DNA from: Caldicellulosiruptor changbaiensis
Lineage (GTDB): Bacteria; Bacillota; Thermoanaerobacteria; Caldicellulosiruptorales; Caldicellulosiruptoraceae
Assembly: GCF_003999255.1 (NCBI RefSeq)
Contig: NZ_CP034791.1
Location: 1,838,501 to 1,902,500 of the forward strand
Reading direction: 5' to 3'
DNA: 64,000 nucleotides
The translations under genes were made by a program, and so were the position numbers. The stretch's first letter is position 1, and each line of letters starts with the position of its first letter. The notes beneath the pieces were generated by a model. That model did not search any database. It was given only the letters and a program-made list of their open reading frames with translations, and had not been told where the DNA came from. This document shows positions 27,417 through 36,474 of this stretch, in pieces.

Positions 27417-28163
27417 CTATTTTACACCACCAAATCTTCTTTCTCTCTTCTGATAGTCTTCAATAGCCTTTAAAAGATGTTCCTTTCTAAAGTCTGGCCA
27501 AAGCACATTTGAAAACCAAAACTCGGTATAAGATATCTGCCACAAAAGAAAATTAGAGACCCTCATCTCGCCACTTGGTCGAATCAAAAGGTCAGGATCA
27601 GGAATATCCTTTGTATAAAGATAGTTTCTAAAAAGCTCTTCATTAACAGCTTCGATATCAATTTTACCACTCTTGATATCCAAAGCCAAATTTTTTGCTG
27701 CATTTACAATCTCGCTTCTACCCCCATAGTTCAAAGCTATAACCACACAAAGTCCTGTTTTGTCTTTTGTCCTCTCCTCGGCACTTATAATTCTCTCTTG
27801 AATATCCTTATCAAGCTTTGAAATATCTCCTATTACCCTGATTTTTATTTGCGTTTTATTGATGAGATTCTCTATCTCTGTGTCAAAAAACTCTCGAAGA
27901 AGATTCATAAGATTTTCAACCTCATCCTTCGGCCTTTTCCAATTCTCTGTCGAAAAAGCATACACAGTAAGATATTTTAAACCAATTTCATCAGCAAACA
28001 AGACTATCTCTTTCAACTTTTGCGCACCGAATCTGTGACCAGCTGAACGTGGCAGTCCTCTTTTTTTTGCCCACCTACCATTACCATCCATGATAATTGC
28101 AATGTGTCTTGGCATTTTTTCTTTGTCAATTGAAATCTTCTTCTTTTTAAAAAAATCAAACAT
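27417..28163 (-). CDS. uppS: Undecaprenyl diphosphate synthase
   Basis: About 248 residues. The cis-prenyltransferase P-loop region is IAIIMDGNGRWAKKRG, followed by GHRFGAQ, YAFSTENWKRP and a C-terminal DLLIRPSGEMRVSNFLLWQ. It builds the C55 carrier for wall synthesis. The frame is open to an ATG at 28247, but that segment overlaps a transcription terminator and gives no family homology. The ATG at 28163 with AGAGGGC upstream is therefore chosen. The UppP phosphatase that recycles its product is encoded at 50.3 kb. Confidence 0.94.
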   Translation of the reverse strand: MFDFFKKKKISIDKEKMPRHIAIIMDGNGRWAKKRGLPRSAGHRFGAQKLKEIVLFADEIGLKYLTVYAFSTENWKRPKDEVENLMNLLREFFDTEIENLINKTQIKIRVIGDISKLDKDIQERIISAEERTKDKTGLCVVIALNYGGRSEIVNAAKNLALDIKSGKIDIEAVNEELFRNYLYTKDIPDPDLLIRPSGEMRVSNFLLWQISYTEFWFSNVLWPDFRKEHLLKAIEDYQKRERRFGGVK

Positions 28164-28211
28164 CTTTTTTAAAAGCCCTCTCTTTCTCTTTTTGCAAAAC
28201 TCTTTTTGATC

Positions 28212-28244
28212 TAAAAAAATAACGGGGATTTTGAAAAACCCCGC
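28212..28244 (-). terminator. Terminator-like hairpin between frr and uppS
   Basis: Minus strand: GGCGGGG, loop, CCCCGTT, then TTTTTTT. It begins about 18 bases after the frr stop codon. It would reduce read-through from the rpsB-tsf-pyrH-frr genes into the isoprenoid/lipid genes. Confidence 0.75.
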
Positions 28245-28261
28245 CAAATATCTTTTTAAAC

Positions 28262-28816
28262 TTATACCTCCATTATCTCCTTTTCCTTTGCACTTAAAAG
28301 CTTTTCAATCTGTTCTATGTATTTGTCGTGAAGCTTTTGTACATCCTCCTCAGCGTCTTTCAGGTCATCCTCTGTAATCTCATTGTTTTTCTTCATCTTC
28401 TTGTACTCATCAATCGCCTCTCTTCTAATGTTTCTGATTGCAACCTTTGCGTCTTCTGCCATCTTTTTGACCTGTTTTACAAGCTCTTTTCGTCTCTCTT
28501 CAGTAAGTTCAGGGAATATAAGCCTTATTACCTTACCGTCGTTTGCCGGATTTACGCCAAGGTCTGCCTTCTGAATTGCCTTTTCAATTTCTTTGAGCAT
28601 TCTTGCTTCCCACGGCTGGATGACAATCATTCTCGCCTCTGGTACAGTAATGCTCGCAAGCTGAGGAATTGGAGTAGGAACACCATAGTAGTCTACCATA
28701 ACCTTGTCCAAGATATGAGGATTTGCTCTTCCTGCTCTGACTGTTGCAAACTCTTCTTTTAAAGTTTCAATTGCCTTTTTCATTTTTTCTTCAGCAATTT
28801 GAATAGGCTCTGGCAT
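28262..28816 (-). CDS. frr: Ribosome recycling factor
   Basis: A 184-residue protein of standard length, with [28 protein letters not shown], the [17 protein letters not shown] core and the C-terminal helix [14 protein letters not shown]. With EF-G it splits post-termination ribosomes. It follows pyrH with one base between stop and start (AAAGGTG SD), in the conserved rpsB-tsf-pyrH-frr order. Confidence 0.97.
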   Translation of the reverse strand: MPEPIQIAEEKMKKAIETLKEEFATVRAGRANPHILDKVMVDYYGVPTPIPQLASITVPEARMIVIQPWEARMLKEIEKAIQKADLGVNPANDGKVIRLIFPELTEERRKELVKQVKKMAEDAKVAIRNIRREAIDEYKKMKKNNEITEDDLKDAEEDVQKLHDKYIEQIEKLLSAKEKEIMEV

Positions 28817-28817
28817 A

Positions 28818-29537
28818 TCACCTTTCCTCCTTTACATTTACTAATGTGCCAATGTTCTCACCCATCACGGCCTTGATGATGTTCCCCTTTGCAAGTTCAA
28901 ATACCACAATTGGAATTTGATTATCCATGCACATAGATGTAGCTGTTGAGTCCATTACCTCAAGTCGCTGATTGATGACATCTAAGTAGGTTATAAAGTC
29001 GTACTTTTTAGCATTTGGATTTTTCTTGGGGTCACTATCATAAACACCATCAACTTTTTTAGCAAGAAGTATTGCCTCAGCATCAATTTCAGCAGCTCTC
29101 AGTGCTGCTGCAGTGTCTGTTGAAAAGAAAGGATTACCTGTTCCACATGCAAAAATTACAACCCTGCCCTTTTCTAAGTGCCTGATTGCACGTCGTCTGA
29201 TATACGGTTCTGCAATCTGCCTCATCTCGATTGCACTCTGGACCCTTGTAGGTATTCCTCTTTTTTCAAGGATGCTCTGAAGTGCAAGTGAATTAATAAC
29301 AGTCGCAAGCATTCCCATGTAGTCAGCTGTTGCCCTGTCAATATGCTCAGCACTTCTTCCCCTGAAGAAGTTGCCACCACCAACAACTATGGCAACCTCA
29401 ACACCAAGCTCTCTTACTTTTGCTATTTCTTCAGCAATAGATTCAACAACCTCCCAATCAATTCCAAAACCCTTTTCTCCTCCCAATGCTTCCCCACTTA
29501 ATTTTAATATTACCCTTTTGTACTTTGGTTCAACCAT
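28818..29537 (-). CDS. pyrH: UMP kinase
   Basis: A 239-residue amino-acid-kinase-fold protein: [33 protein letters not shown] and [17 protein letters not shown]. It phosphorylates UMP to UDP. It lies between tsf and frr; a strong terminator stands between tsf and pyrH, so pyrH-frr may be a separate or attenuated unit. Confidence 0.97.
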   Translation of the reverse strand: MVEPKYKRVILKLSGEALGGEKGFGIDWEVVESIAEEIAKVRELGVEVAIVVGGGNFFRGRSAEHIDRATADYMGMLATVINSLALQSILEKRGIPTRVQSAIEMRQIAEPYIRRRAIRHLEKGRVVIFACGTGNPFFSTDTAAALRAAEIDAEAILLAKKVDGVYDSDPKKNPNAKKYDFITYLDVINQRLEVMDSTATSMCMDNQIPIVVFELAKGNIIKAVMGENIGTLVNVKEER

Positions 29538-29606
29538 TTTTTATCTTCTCCTTCTCCATGATAATATTTTACAAATAAAAGCACATCTTTATCAAGAGTT
29601 TTTGCT

Positions 29607-29645
29607 CAAAAAAAGGGAACACCACTTTAAAAAATAGTGTTCCCT
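29607..29645 (-). terminator. Terminator between tsf and pyrH
   Basis: Minus strand: GGGAACACTA and TAGTGTTCCC-like arms (with one mismatch) end in TTTTTTT. This marks the end of the rpsB-tsf transcript. Confidence 0.85.
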
Positions 29646-29666
29646 TCCCTTGCTATTATTTAAAAA

Positions 29667-30281
29667 TTAGCAAGAAGCAGCCTTCTCAATTCCCTCTCCT
29701 CTTTCAAATCTTGCAAATCTTCTTATGACAATGTTTTCTCCAATCTTTGCTATCTTCTCTGCAAGCAAATCCTTTATTTTCATGTCAGGGTTTTTAATCC
29801 AAGGCTGCTCAAGCAAACATACCTCCTCAAAGAACTTTTCAAGTCTTCCTTCAATAATTCTGTCAACAACATTTTCAGGCTTTCCTTCGTTTAGTGCCTG
29901 CTGTCTTAATATCGCCTTTTCTTTTTCGATAACCTCCTGTGGAATTTCCTCTCGTGAAACATACTTAGGATTTGCAGCTGCAATCTGCATTGCAATATCC
30001 TTTGCAAATTGTCTAAATTCTTCATTTCTTGCAACAAAGTCTGTCTCACAGTTGATTTCAACCAAAACACCAATTCGGCCATTGCCATGGATATAGCTTT
30101 CTACAATGCCTTCTGCAGCAACTCTTGAAGCCCTCTTTGCTGCCTTTGCAAGACCTCTCTCTCTTAAAAGCTCAATTGCCTTTTCCATATCGCCATTGGC
30201 ATCTTCTAATGCCTTTTTGCAGTCCATCATTCCAGCACCAGTTTTTTCTCTTAGCTCTTTTACCATTTCAGCGCTAATCAT
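29667..30281 (-). CDS. tsf: Elongation factor Ts
   Basis: At 204 residues it is the short EF-Ts form found in thermophiles and some clostridia. It has the UBA-like start [20 protein letters not shown], the core [12 protein letters not shown] and a C-terminal coiled section, but only one core subdomain. It is the nucleotide exchange factor of EF-Tu. The start ATG at 30281 has TAGGAGGGATTTT upstream. It is 45 bases downstream of rpsB in the universal rpsB-tsf pair. Confidence 0.95.
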   Translation of the reverse strand: MISAEMVKELREKTGAGMMDCKKALEDANGDMEKAIELLRERGLAKAAKRASRVAAEGIVESYIHGNGRIGVLVEINCETDFVARNEEFRQFAKDIAMQIAAANPKYVSREEIPQEVIEKEKAILRQQALNEGKPENVVDRIIEGRLEKFFEEVCLLEQPWIKNPDMKIKDLLAEKIAKIGENIVIRRFARFERGEGIEKAASC

Positions 30282-30325
30282 ATCAAAAATCCCTCCTAAA
30301 AGTTATACTAAAGGAACAAAAAGGA

Positions 30326-31102
30326 TTATTCATCTATAACATCATCATTACTATCTTCAACCTCTTGAACCTCTTGATCTTTAACCTCTTCCTTTTGCTC
30401 TGAAGCAGGTGCAAACTGTTCCCCTTCTCTTCCCTCAATCACAGCATCCGCAATCTTAGAGGTAATGAGCTTTACTGCCCTTATTGCATCATCATTTCCA
30501 GGAATAACATAGTCAATTTCATCAGGGTCACAGTTTGTGTCCACAATAGCAACTATTGGTATCCCAAGTTTTCTTGCCTCAAGCACTGCATTTCTCTCTT
30601 TTCTAGGATCAACAATATACAAGATATCAGGAATTCTTGGCATATTCTGGATTCCACCAAGGTACTTCAAAAGTCTTTCTTTCTCTTTTCTTAAAAGATT
30701 CACTTCTTTCTTTGGTAGAACATCAAATGTGCCATCTTCTTCCATTCTCTGAAGCTCTTTTAGCCTTTCAATTCTTGTTTTGATTGTTCTAAAGTTTGTT
30801 AAAAGTCCACCAAGCCACCTTTGATTGATATAGTACATACCACATCTCTCAGCCTCTTCTTTGATTGTCTCTTGAGCTTGCTTCTTTGTGCCAACAAAGA
30901 GAATAATCTTGCCTTCCTGAACTTGGGACTTTACAAACTCATAAGCCTCGTCCATTTTCTTTACAGTCTTTTGAAGGTCGATGATATAAATACCATTTCT
31001 TTCTGTAAAGATATACTCTGCCATTTTGGGATTCCATCTGCGTGTCTGATGACCAAAGTGAACACCTGCTTCTAAGAGCTGTTTCATAGTTAAAACTGGC
31101 AT
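30326..31102 (-). CDS. rpsB: 30S ribosomal protein S2
   Basis: A 258-residue protein with S2 signatures: [48 protein letters not shown] and [13 protein letters not shown]. The C-terminal 30 residues are acidic and low complexity ([14 protein letters not shown]). S2 binds the 30S head/body junction late in assembly. It is the first gene of its operon, read from the sigma-A promoter and structured leader described separately. GAGGGAGG is its SD. Confidence 0.97.
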   Translation of the reverse strand: MPVLTMKQLLEAGVHFGHQTRRWNPKMAEYIFTERNGIYIIDLQKTVKKMDEAYEFVKSQVQEGKIILFVGTKKQAQETIKEEAERCGMYYINQRWLGGLLTNFRTIKTRIERLKELQRMEEDGTFDVLPKKEVNLLRKEKERLLKYLGGIQNMPRIPDILYIVDPRKERNAVLEARKLGIPIVAIVDTNCDPDEIDYVIPGNDDAIRAVKLITSKIADAVIEGREGEQFAPASEQKEEVKDQEVQEVEDSNDDVIDE

Positions 31103-31203
31103 CTTTTTTAACCTCCCTCAATTCGGTTTTTCTTCGAGTCGGATAGAAAGAAGGCAATCTTGCCTTCCACCGAAGATTTCCGACTCTGTTTTTTTACAAA
31201 GCC
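31103..31203 (-). promoter_or_regulatory. Structured 5' leader of rpsB (candidate S2 autoregulatory element)
   Basis: The roughly 100-nt leader folds into a hairpin whose outer arms are GAGTCGGA (31186-31179) and TCCGACTC (31142-31135), with an inner hairpin GAAGGCAA/TTGCCTTC. In the outer hairpin's 5' side TTCGGT (31174-31169) can pair with ACCGAA (31127-31122), which lies outside, just before the GAGGGAGG SD. This gives an H-type pseudoknot near the ribosome binding site. S2 leaders in other bacteria autoregulate by pseudoknot structures; the assignment here is inference. Confidence 0.55.
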
Positions 31204-31209
31204 GACATT

Positions 31210-31238
31210 ATTATAGCATATCATTTTAAATGTAACAA
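31210..31238 (-). promoter_or_regulatory. Sigma-A promoter of the rpsB operon
   Basis: Minus strand: TTGTTA at 31238-31233, 17-base spacer, perfect TATAAT at 31215-31210. It lies immediately upstream of the rpsB leader. This is the main visible promoter for the long minus-strand run. Confidence 0.85.
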
Positions 31239-31355
31239 GAAAAATTATTTAACTTACTCCTAAGGAGATAAACAAATGAATATTAACATGCTTAAAAATT
31301 TTTGTTATAATCTTGTTTGCAAAACCCCCCAAATTTTATTTTGAAAGTCTATATC

Positions 31356-31395
31356 CAAAAAGGGGTCTTGGCAAAATGGCCAAGACCCTTTTTTT
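31356..31395. terminator. Terminator after the nucleotide-sugar dehydrogenase gene
   Basis: GGGTCTTGGC and GCCAAGACCC form a perfect 10-bp stem with a 6-base loop, flanked by T-runs on both strands. On minus it ends the dehydrogenase/glycosyltransferase transcript before the rpsB promoter. Confidence 0.9.
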
Positions 31396-31416
31396 AACCA
31401 TTGAAGCTATTTCATT

Positions 31417-32697
31417 TTATATCTTCTCCAGAATAAACCCTTTTTCTTTTGCATCATGCTGGGTAAATACATCTCTTGTGTCAATTATGATAGCTCTTGA
31501 AGGGGGAATATATTCAAAAATCTTGTCAAATTCTATTCCATGCTGTCGTGCTAAAATGAGAACAATCTCAACATCCTCTAAGGCTTCTTTCAAACTCTTT
31601 ACTTTAAAGTCATATTCTTTTTTCACAGCAGGGTCAAATGCTTTTACCTCAACACCACGTTGTCGTAACATCTCAATAATTTCAAGTGCAGGACTGAGCC
31701 TATCGTCCGAAGAATAATCTTTCATTGCAATGCCAAGCACAGCAACCTTTCTCTTAGCGCCATACTTTTCAATTGTATTTATCACAAGATCAGAGATATA
31801 GGCAGGAATTCCTTCGTTGAACATTCTTGCAGTCTTAGATAGCTTGAGTTCCACTCCCATCTCCTCTGCCTTTGCATTCAAATAATAAAAAGCATTTGGT
31901 ATACAAAAACCACCCACACCAGGGCCTGGATAGAGCAAATTCACCCTTTTGTGTGTATTTGCAACCTTGATGACTTCAAATATATCTAAATTCATAGCCT
32001 TTGTGAATCTTTCAAATTCGTTCACCATTGCAATGTTTATATCTCTTTGAAGATTTTCAATTACTTTAGCCGTCTCTACAACTTCAAATGAAGATGCAAC
32101 AACAACCTCTTCTTTGCAAATCACCTTTATCAAATCAACAGCTCTTTTTGTGCTGACCTCACAAAAACCAGCAAGAGCTGTGGGCATGTTCTCAAATTCT
32201 TCAAAGGCTCTGCCCTCTGCAATTCTCTCAGACGCATAAGCTAAATAAAAGTCCTTGCCACACTTTAGGCCACTTTCCTCCAATATAGGAAGAAATACAT
32301 TTCTGGTTGTACCAGGTACAACAGTTGATCTCAGAAGGACAAGTTGATTTTTCCGCAGATTATTTTTTATCTCTTTGGCACATGAAATCAAATACTCGTA
32401 ATATGGTTTCCCACCATAAACTGGAATTGGCACAGTAACTATAATATCATCGCAAGCTTGCATTGCCTCTTTATAATCAAGCATTGGTACAAAGTTTCCA
32501 CTCTGAAGCTGATCTTTTAAAATCTCTTGAATTGTCCTTCCTTTATAACTTTCCAAATGATGAGTTTCCCCTTTTTGAAGCTCACTGATTAGCTCTGGAT
32601 TGCTGTCAACCCCATAAACTTTATAACCTTTCATTGCAAAAGATAGAGCAAGCGGCAGTCCTACATATCCAAGTCCAATTACACATACATTATTCAA
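31417..32697 (-). CDS. Nucleotide-sugar (UDP-sugar) dehydrogenase
   Basis: A 426-residue protein with an N-terminal Rossmann fold (VCVIGLGYVGLPLALSFA), a central dimerisation helix with ENLQRDINIAMVNEF, the catalytic-type cysteine in PGPGVGGFCIPNAFYY and a C-terminal UDP-binding domain (AVLGIAMKDYSSDDR...). This pattern is closer to UDP-N-acetyl-mannosamine/glucosamine dehydrogenases (WecC/WbpA) than to UDP-glucose dehydrogenase. It makes a uronic acid precursor for surface polysaccharide. It overlaps the upstream glycosyltransferase by eight bases. The exact sugar is not determined by sequence alone. Confidence 0.85.
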   Translation of the reverse strand: MNNVCVIGLGYVGLPLALSFAMKGYKVYGVDSNPELISELQKGETHHLESYKGRTIQEILKDQLQSGNFVPMLDYKEAMQACDDIIVTVPIPVYGGKPYYEYLISCAKEIKNNLRKNQLVLLRSTVVPGTTRNVFLPILEESGLKCGKDFYLAYASERIAEGRAFEEFENMPTALAGFCEVSTKRAVDLIKVICKEEVVVASSFEVVETAKVIENLQRDINIAMVNEFERFTKAMNLDIFEVIKVANTHKRVNLLYPGPGVGGFCIPNAFYYLNAKAEEMGVELKLSKTARMFNEGIPAYISDLVINTIEKYGAKRKVAVLGIAMKDYSSDDRLSPALEIIEMLRQRGVEVKAFDPAVKKEYDFKVKSLKEALEDVEIVLILARQHGIEFDKIFEYIPPSRAIIIDTRDVFTQHDAKEKGFILEKI

Positions 32698-33856
32698 TAT
32701 ATATCCCTTCCCTCTTTAGTATCTCAATTATTTGGCTTACTCTACTATCCCATGAGGTAAGCCTTGCGTACTCTACTCTTTTTAACATCTTTTCATTGCT
32801 GCTCTCTTTGAGCTCTGACATTGCTTCTTCACACTTTTGCAATATTTCATCATAGTCTTTTCCAATATAAACAACATCCGAAAACTCTTCAACCTGAGGC
32901 ATTGAGGTTGAGACAATCGGCTTTCCAGTAGCTAAATACTCATAGAATTTAAGTGGACTTACATTTTCTGATAATTTATTAACTCTAAAAAGGTTCAAAC
33001 AAACGTCAAATTGCGCAACATACTGGGGCAAAATTTGATGATCTATCCTTCCCAACATATACACATTTTTGTATTTTTTGAGATTATCTACACTCACGCC
33101 TGCACCAACAGGACCAATCAAGACAAACGACCAATCTTTTCTTTTGGATGCCAAATACTCTATCAGCTGTGTATCAATCCATGTATGGATGACACCTACA
33201 AAGCCAAAGATAGGATGGGGAATATTTTTCATACTCTCTGGCACAGGAGCTTTTGTTGCTGCCTTGTTAAAATGCTCAAACTCCGCTCCATTTGGTACAA
33301 GGTATGTTTTCGAATTTAGGTTTTTGAGTTTGTTGTAAAGACCTATTGTTGTTGTAAAAACCACATTACTCTTTTTAGCAAGCTCATCTTCCATTTCCTC
33401 TACAACCTGTTTGTTAATAAAACCTTGAAACTCTGAATGTTTGTCTATACAGTCATACACTAAAAATCCATAAGGAAGATACTCCAAAAGGTCAACTGTG
33501 TTTGGCATATACGTCCAAATAATGGGTGACTTTAGATCAAAGTTCTGATAGATAACCTCTTTCACAAACCTTGCTATCATTTTTTGATTGAATCTATTAA
33601 TTGACCTTTTTTTGTTGTAAAAAGGCATAATTGGAGGCAAGGCAAAGACGTATAGCTTTTCTTTAACTCTCTTGGGAGATTTTCTAAACTTGGTCAAATA
33701 CGGCCTCAGGCTTGGGTCTTTTAACGGCCCTATATAAGTTACTGGTGGGTCTAAGTAAAATATTCTACAGCTTTCCGGCATTCTTTTCATTATCTGCTGT
33801 TTTCGCGTAGGTATTGGTTCCCATGGTGTTGTTGAAAAACAAATAATATCAATCAT
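32690..33856 (-). CDS. Glycosyltransferase (GT-B, TuaH-like)
   Basis: A 388-residue protein. The N-terminus begins IDIICFSTTPWEPIPTRKQQIM and includes LPYGFLVYDCIDKHSEF. The C-terminal GT4-type half has YLVPNGAEFEHF, FGFVGVIHTWID and the donor-site region SPLKFYEYLATGKPIVSTSMPQV. It resembles TuaH-type transferases of teichuronic or exopolysaccharide synthesis. It is co-transcribed with the nucleotide-sugar dehydrogenase, whose product may be its donor (inference). No membrane helix is seen. Confidence 0.78.
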   Translation of the reverse strand: MIDIICFSTTPWEPIPTRKQQIMKRMPESCRIFYLDPPVTYIGPLKDPSLRPYLTKFRKSPKRVKEKLYVFALPPIMPFYNKKRSINRFNQKMIARFVKEVIYQNFDLKSPIIWTYMPNTVDLLEYLPYGFLVYDCIDKHSEFQGFINKQVVEEMEDELAKKSNVVFTTTIGLYNKLKNLNSKTYLVPNGAEFEHFNKAATKAPVPESMKNIPHPIFGFVGVIHTWIDTQLIEYLASKRKDWSFVLIGPVGAGVSVDNLKKYKNVYMLGRIDHQILPQYVAQFDVCLNLFRVNKLSENVSPLKFYEYLATGKPIVSTSMPQVEEFSDVVYIGKDYDEILQKCEEAMSELKESSNEKMLKRVEYARLTSWDSRVSQIIEILKREGIYIE

Positions 33857-33950
33857 CCTTTATCATCCTTAGCTTATAACAGCATTTTTATTACAGATTT
33901 TAAGATACAACATTTTTGACAAAATAGTCAACAAAAAATTATAAAATCTC

Positions 33951-33980
33951 TTGACCAACCAAAATGATTTGTAATACTAT
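33951..33980 (+). promoter_or_regulatory. Probable sigma-A promoter of the DUF4330/polysaccharide operon
   Basis: Plus strand: TTGACC at 33951, 18-base spacer, TACTAT at 33975-33980, about 35 bases before the first gene. Five and four consensus matches. Confidence 0.5.
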
Positions 33981-34014
33981 GGTTTTGATAAATCTTATGT
34001 GGAGGGAGAAAATA

Positions 34015-34533
34015 ATGAAGATTGTAGACCAAAAGGGAAGGCTATTTGGCATTATCAACATTGTAGACCTTATCTTAATTGTGCTGATTGCAGCTATTGC
34101 ATGGGTAGGGTTTGTCAAAATTTCATCGCATGGAAAGGCATCTGAAAATGCATCACAAGACGAATTTGTAGAAATCAAATATGGCGAAGCAATTATCAAT
34201 GTGAAGATTCCTCTTGTTGACCCTGTGATGGCTGAGTCTTTACACAAAAACGATTTTCTGGTGTCTGGAAATACCTTGACAAAATCGTATATACGAGATG
34301 TCCAGATAAAAGAAGGAGTTTATGAAAGAACATCACAAGAAGGCAAAGTTGTTGTTGCAACTCATCCGTATAAAAAAGATGTCTATGTTACAATCTATGG
34401 GTATGTGACACTTGAAGGGGCTACCATAAAATTAGACAAGCAAACAGTGAGAGTTGGTAAAACCTTTTATGTCAAGACAAAAACTACCGAGCTTGTTGGT
34501 GTTGTAACTGGTGTTAAAATTGTAAAAGAATAG
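34015..34533 (+). CDS. DUF4330 family membrane-anchored protein
   Basis: A 172-residue protein: short cytoplasmic start KIVDQKGRLFGIINIVDL, one membrane helix (about 14-36), then an extracytoplasmic beta-rich domain. The start and the position of the helix match DUF4330 proteins, which have no known function and often lie beside polysaccharide polymerase genes in clostridia. ATG 34015 follows GGAGGGAG; the frame is open to 33964 but that part lies over the promoter. First gene of a four-gene plus-strand operon with the next membrane protein, the O-antigen-ligase-like protein and rqcH. Confidence 0.75.
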   Translation: MKIVDQKGRLFGIINIVDLILIVLIAAIAWVGFVKISSHGKASENASQDEFVEIKYGEAIINVKIPLVDPVMAESLHKNDFLVSGNTLTKSYIRDVQIKEGVYERTSQEGKVVVATHPYKKDVYVTIYGYVTLEGATIKLDKQTVRVGKTFYVKTKTTELVGVVTGVKIVKE

Positions 34534-34542
34534 GGATGTGAA

Positions 34543-35055
34543 ATGATGATAAGAGAAAGTATTGCTTATAAAATAGTGGTATTCATTTGTAGATATTTAA
34601 AGGAAAGTAGGATTTATGAACTTGTATCCAAGCTCTTTTACTTTTCCCAATATTCTATAGTATTTGAGCTTTTAGGAAAAGAGGAAAAACAAAAATACAT
34701 AAGCAGCTCTTTTATCTTGAGGGCTGTGAAAAATTTCTATAGCTTTTGTATTACAAAAGCTTTCAATGTGTTTCAAAAATTTAAGAGGTTTTGGTCAAAT
34801 AGCTTTTTGCTCGAGCTACTTAAAAGTCAAATAACTCTTTTTAAAAAAAGACCTATTTTCATCTTCCCCTTTTACATCTTTGTATTCTACCTTGGTTTTT
34901 TCATTGGTGATGCAATCAAAAATAGACTCTCTCTAACCAAACTTGTAATCCTATTTGTCCTGCTACTCATAAATCTTCTAAATTTTCAAGTAAGTATCGG
35001 TAAATATGTACAAAATAGTTTAATCTTGAAATTCTTTAAAGAAATTTTCTCTTAA
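34543..35055 (+). CDS. Membrane protein of the polysaccharide cluster, unknown
   Basis: A 170-residue basic protein. The N-terminal 100 residues are amphipathic and rich in Phe, Lys and Ser (for example RAVKNFYSFCITKAF); two membrane helices occupy about 105-123 and 128-150, ending in a basic tail. No family recognised. It lies nine bases after the DUF4330 gene and before the O-antigen-ligase-like gene, so it probably works in the same envelope process (inference). Confidence 0.68.
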   Translation: MMIRESIAYKIVVFICRYLKESRIYELVSKLFYFSQYSIVFELLGKEEKQKYISSSFILRAVKNFYSFCITKAFNVFQKFKRFWSNSFLLELLKSQITLFKKRPIFIFPFYIFVFYLGFFIGDAIKNRLSLTKLVILFVLLLINLLNFQVSIGKYVQNSLILKFFKEIFS

Positions 35056-35083
35056 AAGAAATTTGTTGAAAGGTGAAACAAAA

Positions 35084-36472
35084 ATGGTTGAAAGAAAGAG
35101 TCTGTACATTGCCTCCTTTTTGATATTTTTACTGGGGCTTATAGGCAGTCTGGTATCGTCGAAAATTGCACTTTTGGGAGTAGGTTTATTTCTACTTGCA
35201 TTAATTATATTTGAAGACCCATCAAAGCTCTTGTATGGTGTTGTACTTTATGCGTTTGTAGATTTTGTTTTTAGAAAAGAAGGTGTACTTGGAAATTTTG
35301 CATCTATATGGGATGAGGTACTTTTTATATTGATTGTCTTTGCGTTCATCCTAAAATCAATTTTGAATAATAATCCCAAACTGAGAGTATCGCCATTAGA
35401 TATATATATCATTGTCTTTTTAATTGTTTGCATTTTCTTGCTCTTAAAAAACTCGCCAAATATGAGAATTGCAATTGAAGGATTTAGAGTATATGCTGAA
35501 TATGCTCTGTGGTTTTTTGTAGGTTTGAATTTACTTAAAAATACTCTTCAGTTCAAAAGATTTATTTCTGTTTATATCTTTATGATGTTTTTGATATCTT
35601 TATATGGTATTTACCAGTATATAATTGGAGTTGAAATTCCATCAAGCTGGATTGATAGTAGTTTTGAAACGTATATAAGAACACGAGTCTTCTCAATCAT
35701 AGGAAGCCCAAATGTTTTAGGAAGCTTGCTTGCAATGTCTATACCATTTGTCCTTCCTTTTGCGTTATATGAAAAGAGTATTTCTAAAAGGGTTTATTAT
35801 TTTATAGTCTTAATCTCAATGATTGTTTGTCTTGGATTTACATTTTCACGAGGTGCATGGCTTGCGTTTTTAGTCTCCATGATCTTATATGGATTTTTTA
35901 TCGACAAAAGAGTTTTAGGACTGCTGTTTTCAATAATAGTTTTAGTCCCAATTCTTGCTCCTTCAATATTGATGAGAATACTTTATATGCTAAGCAGCCA
36001 GTACGCAAAAAGCAGTGCAAGAGCAGGTAGGATTGCACGATGGACAAAGGCTTTTGAGATTTTAAAAGAAAACCTCTTGTTTGGTGTTGGTTTTGGAAGA
36101 TTCGGAGGAGCTGTTGCAAAGAGAAACATCGCAGATGCATTTTACGTTGACAATTTCTATCTTAAAAGTGCTGTTGAAATGGGAATTATTGGAGTCATCA
36201 TCATGATATTGACATTTGTGATGGGACTGCTTTTAGCAGCAAGAGTGATTAAGCATTTACAGTCAAAAGAACTCAAAAAAATAGGGAGTGGCATTCTAAT
36301 TGGCCTTGCAACTGTTTTGGTACACAACATTGTTGAAAATATCTTTGAAGTTCCAATGATGACAACCTACTTTTGGTTGTTTTTGGGATTTTTATTTGCT
36401 TTAAAATATATTGACTCTGAAAATATTACACATTCTAAAGAAGATTACTTACTTGAAGACGGGGGAAGCTAA
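35084..36472 (+). CDS. O-antigen ligase/polymerase family membrane protein
   Basis: About 462 residues with 11-13 membrane helices. It shows the Wzy_C/O-antigen ligase pattern: a large loop with RTRVFSIIGSPNVLGSLLAM, then FTFSRGAWLAFLV and the periplasmic segment ARWTKAFEILKENLLFGVGFGRFG. Relatives polymerise or ligate polysaccharide repeat units at the outer face of the membrane. ATG 35084 is chosen over 35063 because of AAAGGTG upstream. Its stop overlaps the rqcH start region (TAATGATG). It is likely the polymerase for the polysaccharide whose precursor genes are divergently encoded at 31.4-33.9 kb. Confidence 0.85.
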   Translation: MVERKSLYIASFLIFLLGLIGSLVSSKIALLGVGLFLLALIIFEDPSKLLYGVVLYAFVDFVFRKEGVLGNFASIWDEVLFILIVFAFILKSILNNNPKLRVSPLDIYIIVFLIVCIFLLLKNSPNMRIAIEGFRVYAEYALWFFVGLNLLKNTLQFKRFISVYIFMMFLISLYGIYQYIIGVEIPSSWIDSSFETYIRTRVFSIIGSPNVLGSLLAMSIPFVLPFALYEKSISKRVYYFIVLISMIVCLGFTFSRGAWLAFLVSMILYGFFIDKRVLGLLFSIIVLVPILAPSILMRILYMLSSQYAKSSARAGRIARWTKAFEILKENLLFGVGFGRFGGAVAKRNIADAFYVDNFYLKSAVEMGIIGVIIMILTFVMGLLLAARVIKHLQSKELKKIGSGILIGLATVLVHNIVENIFEVPMMTTYFWLFLGFLFALKYIDSENITHSKEDYLLEDGGS

Positions 36473-36474
36473 TG

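Noticed and set aside
33939..34247. A minus-strand open frame opposite the DUF4330 gene
   Set aside because: Shadow of the DUF4330 gene and its promoter; no SD and no plausible protein character.
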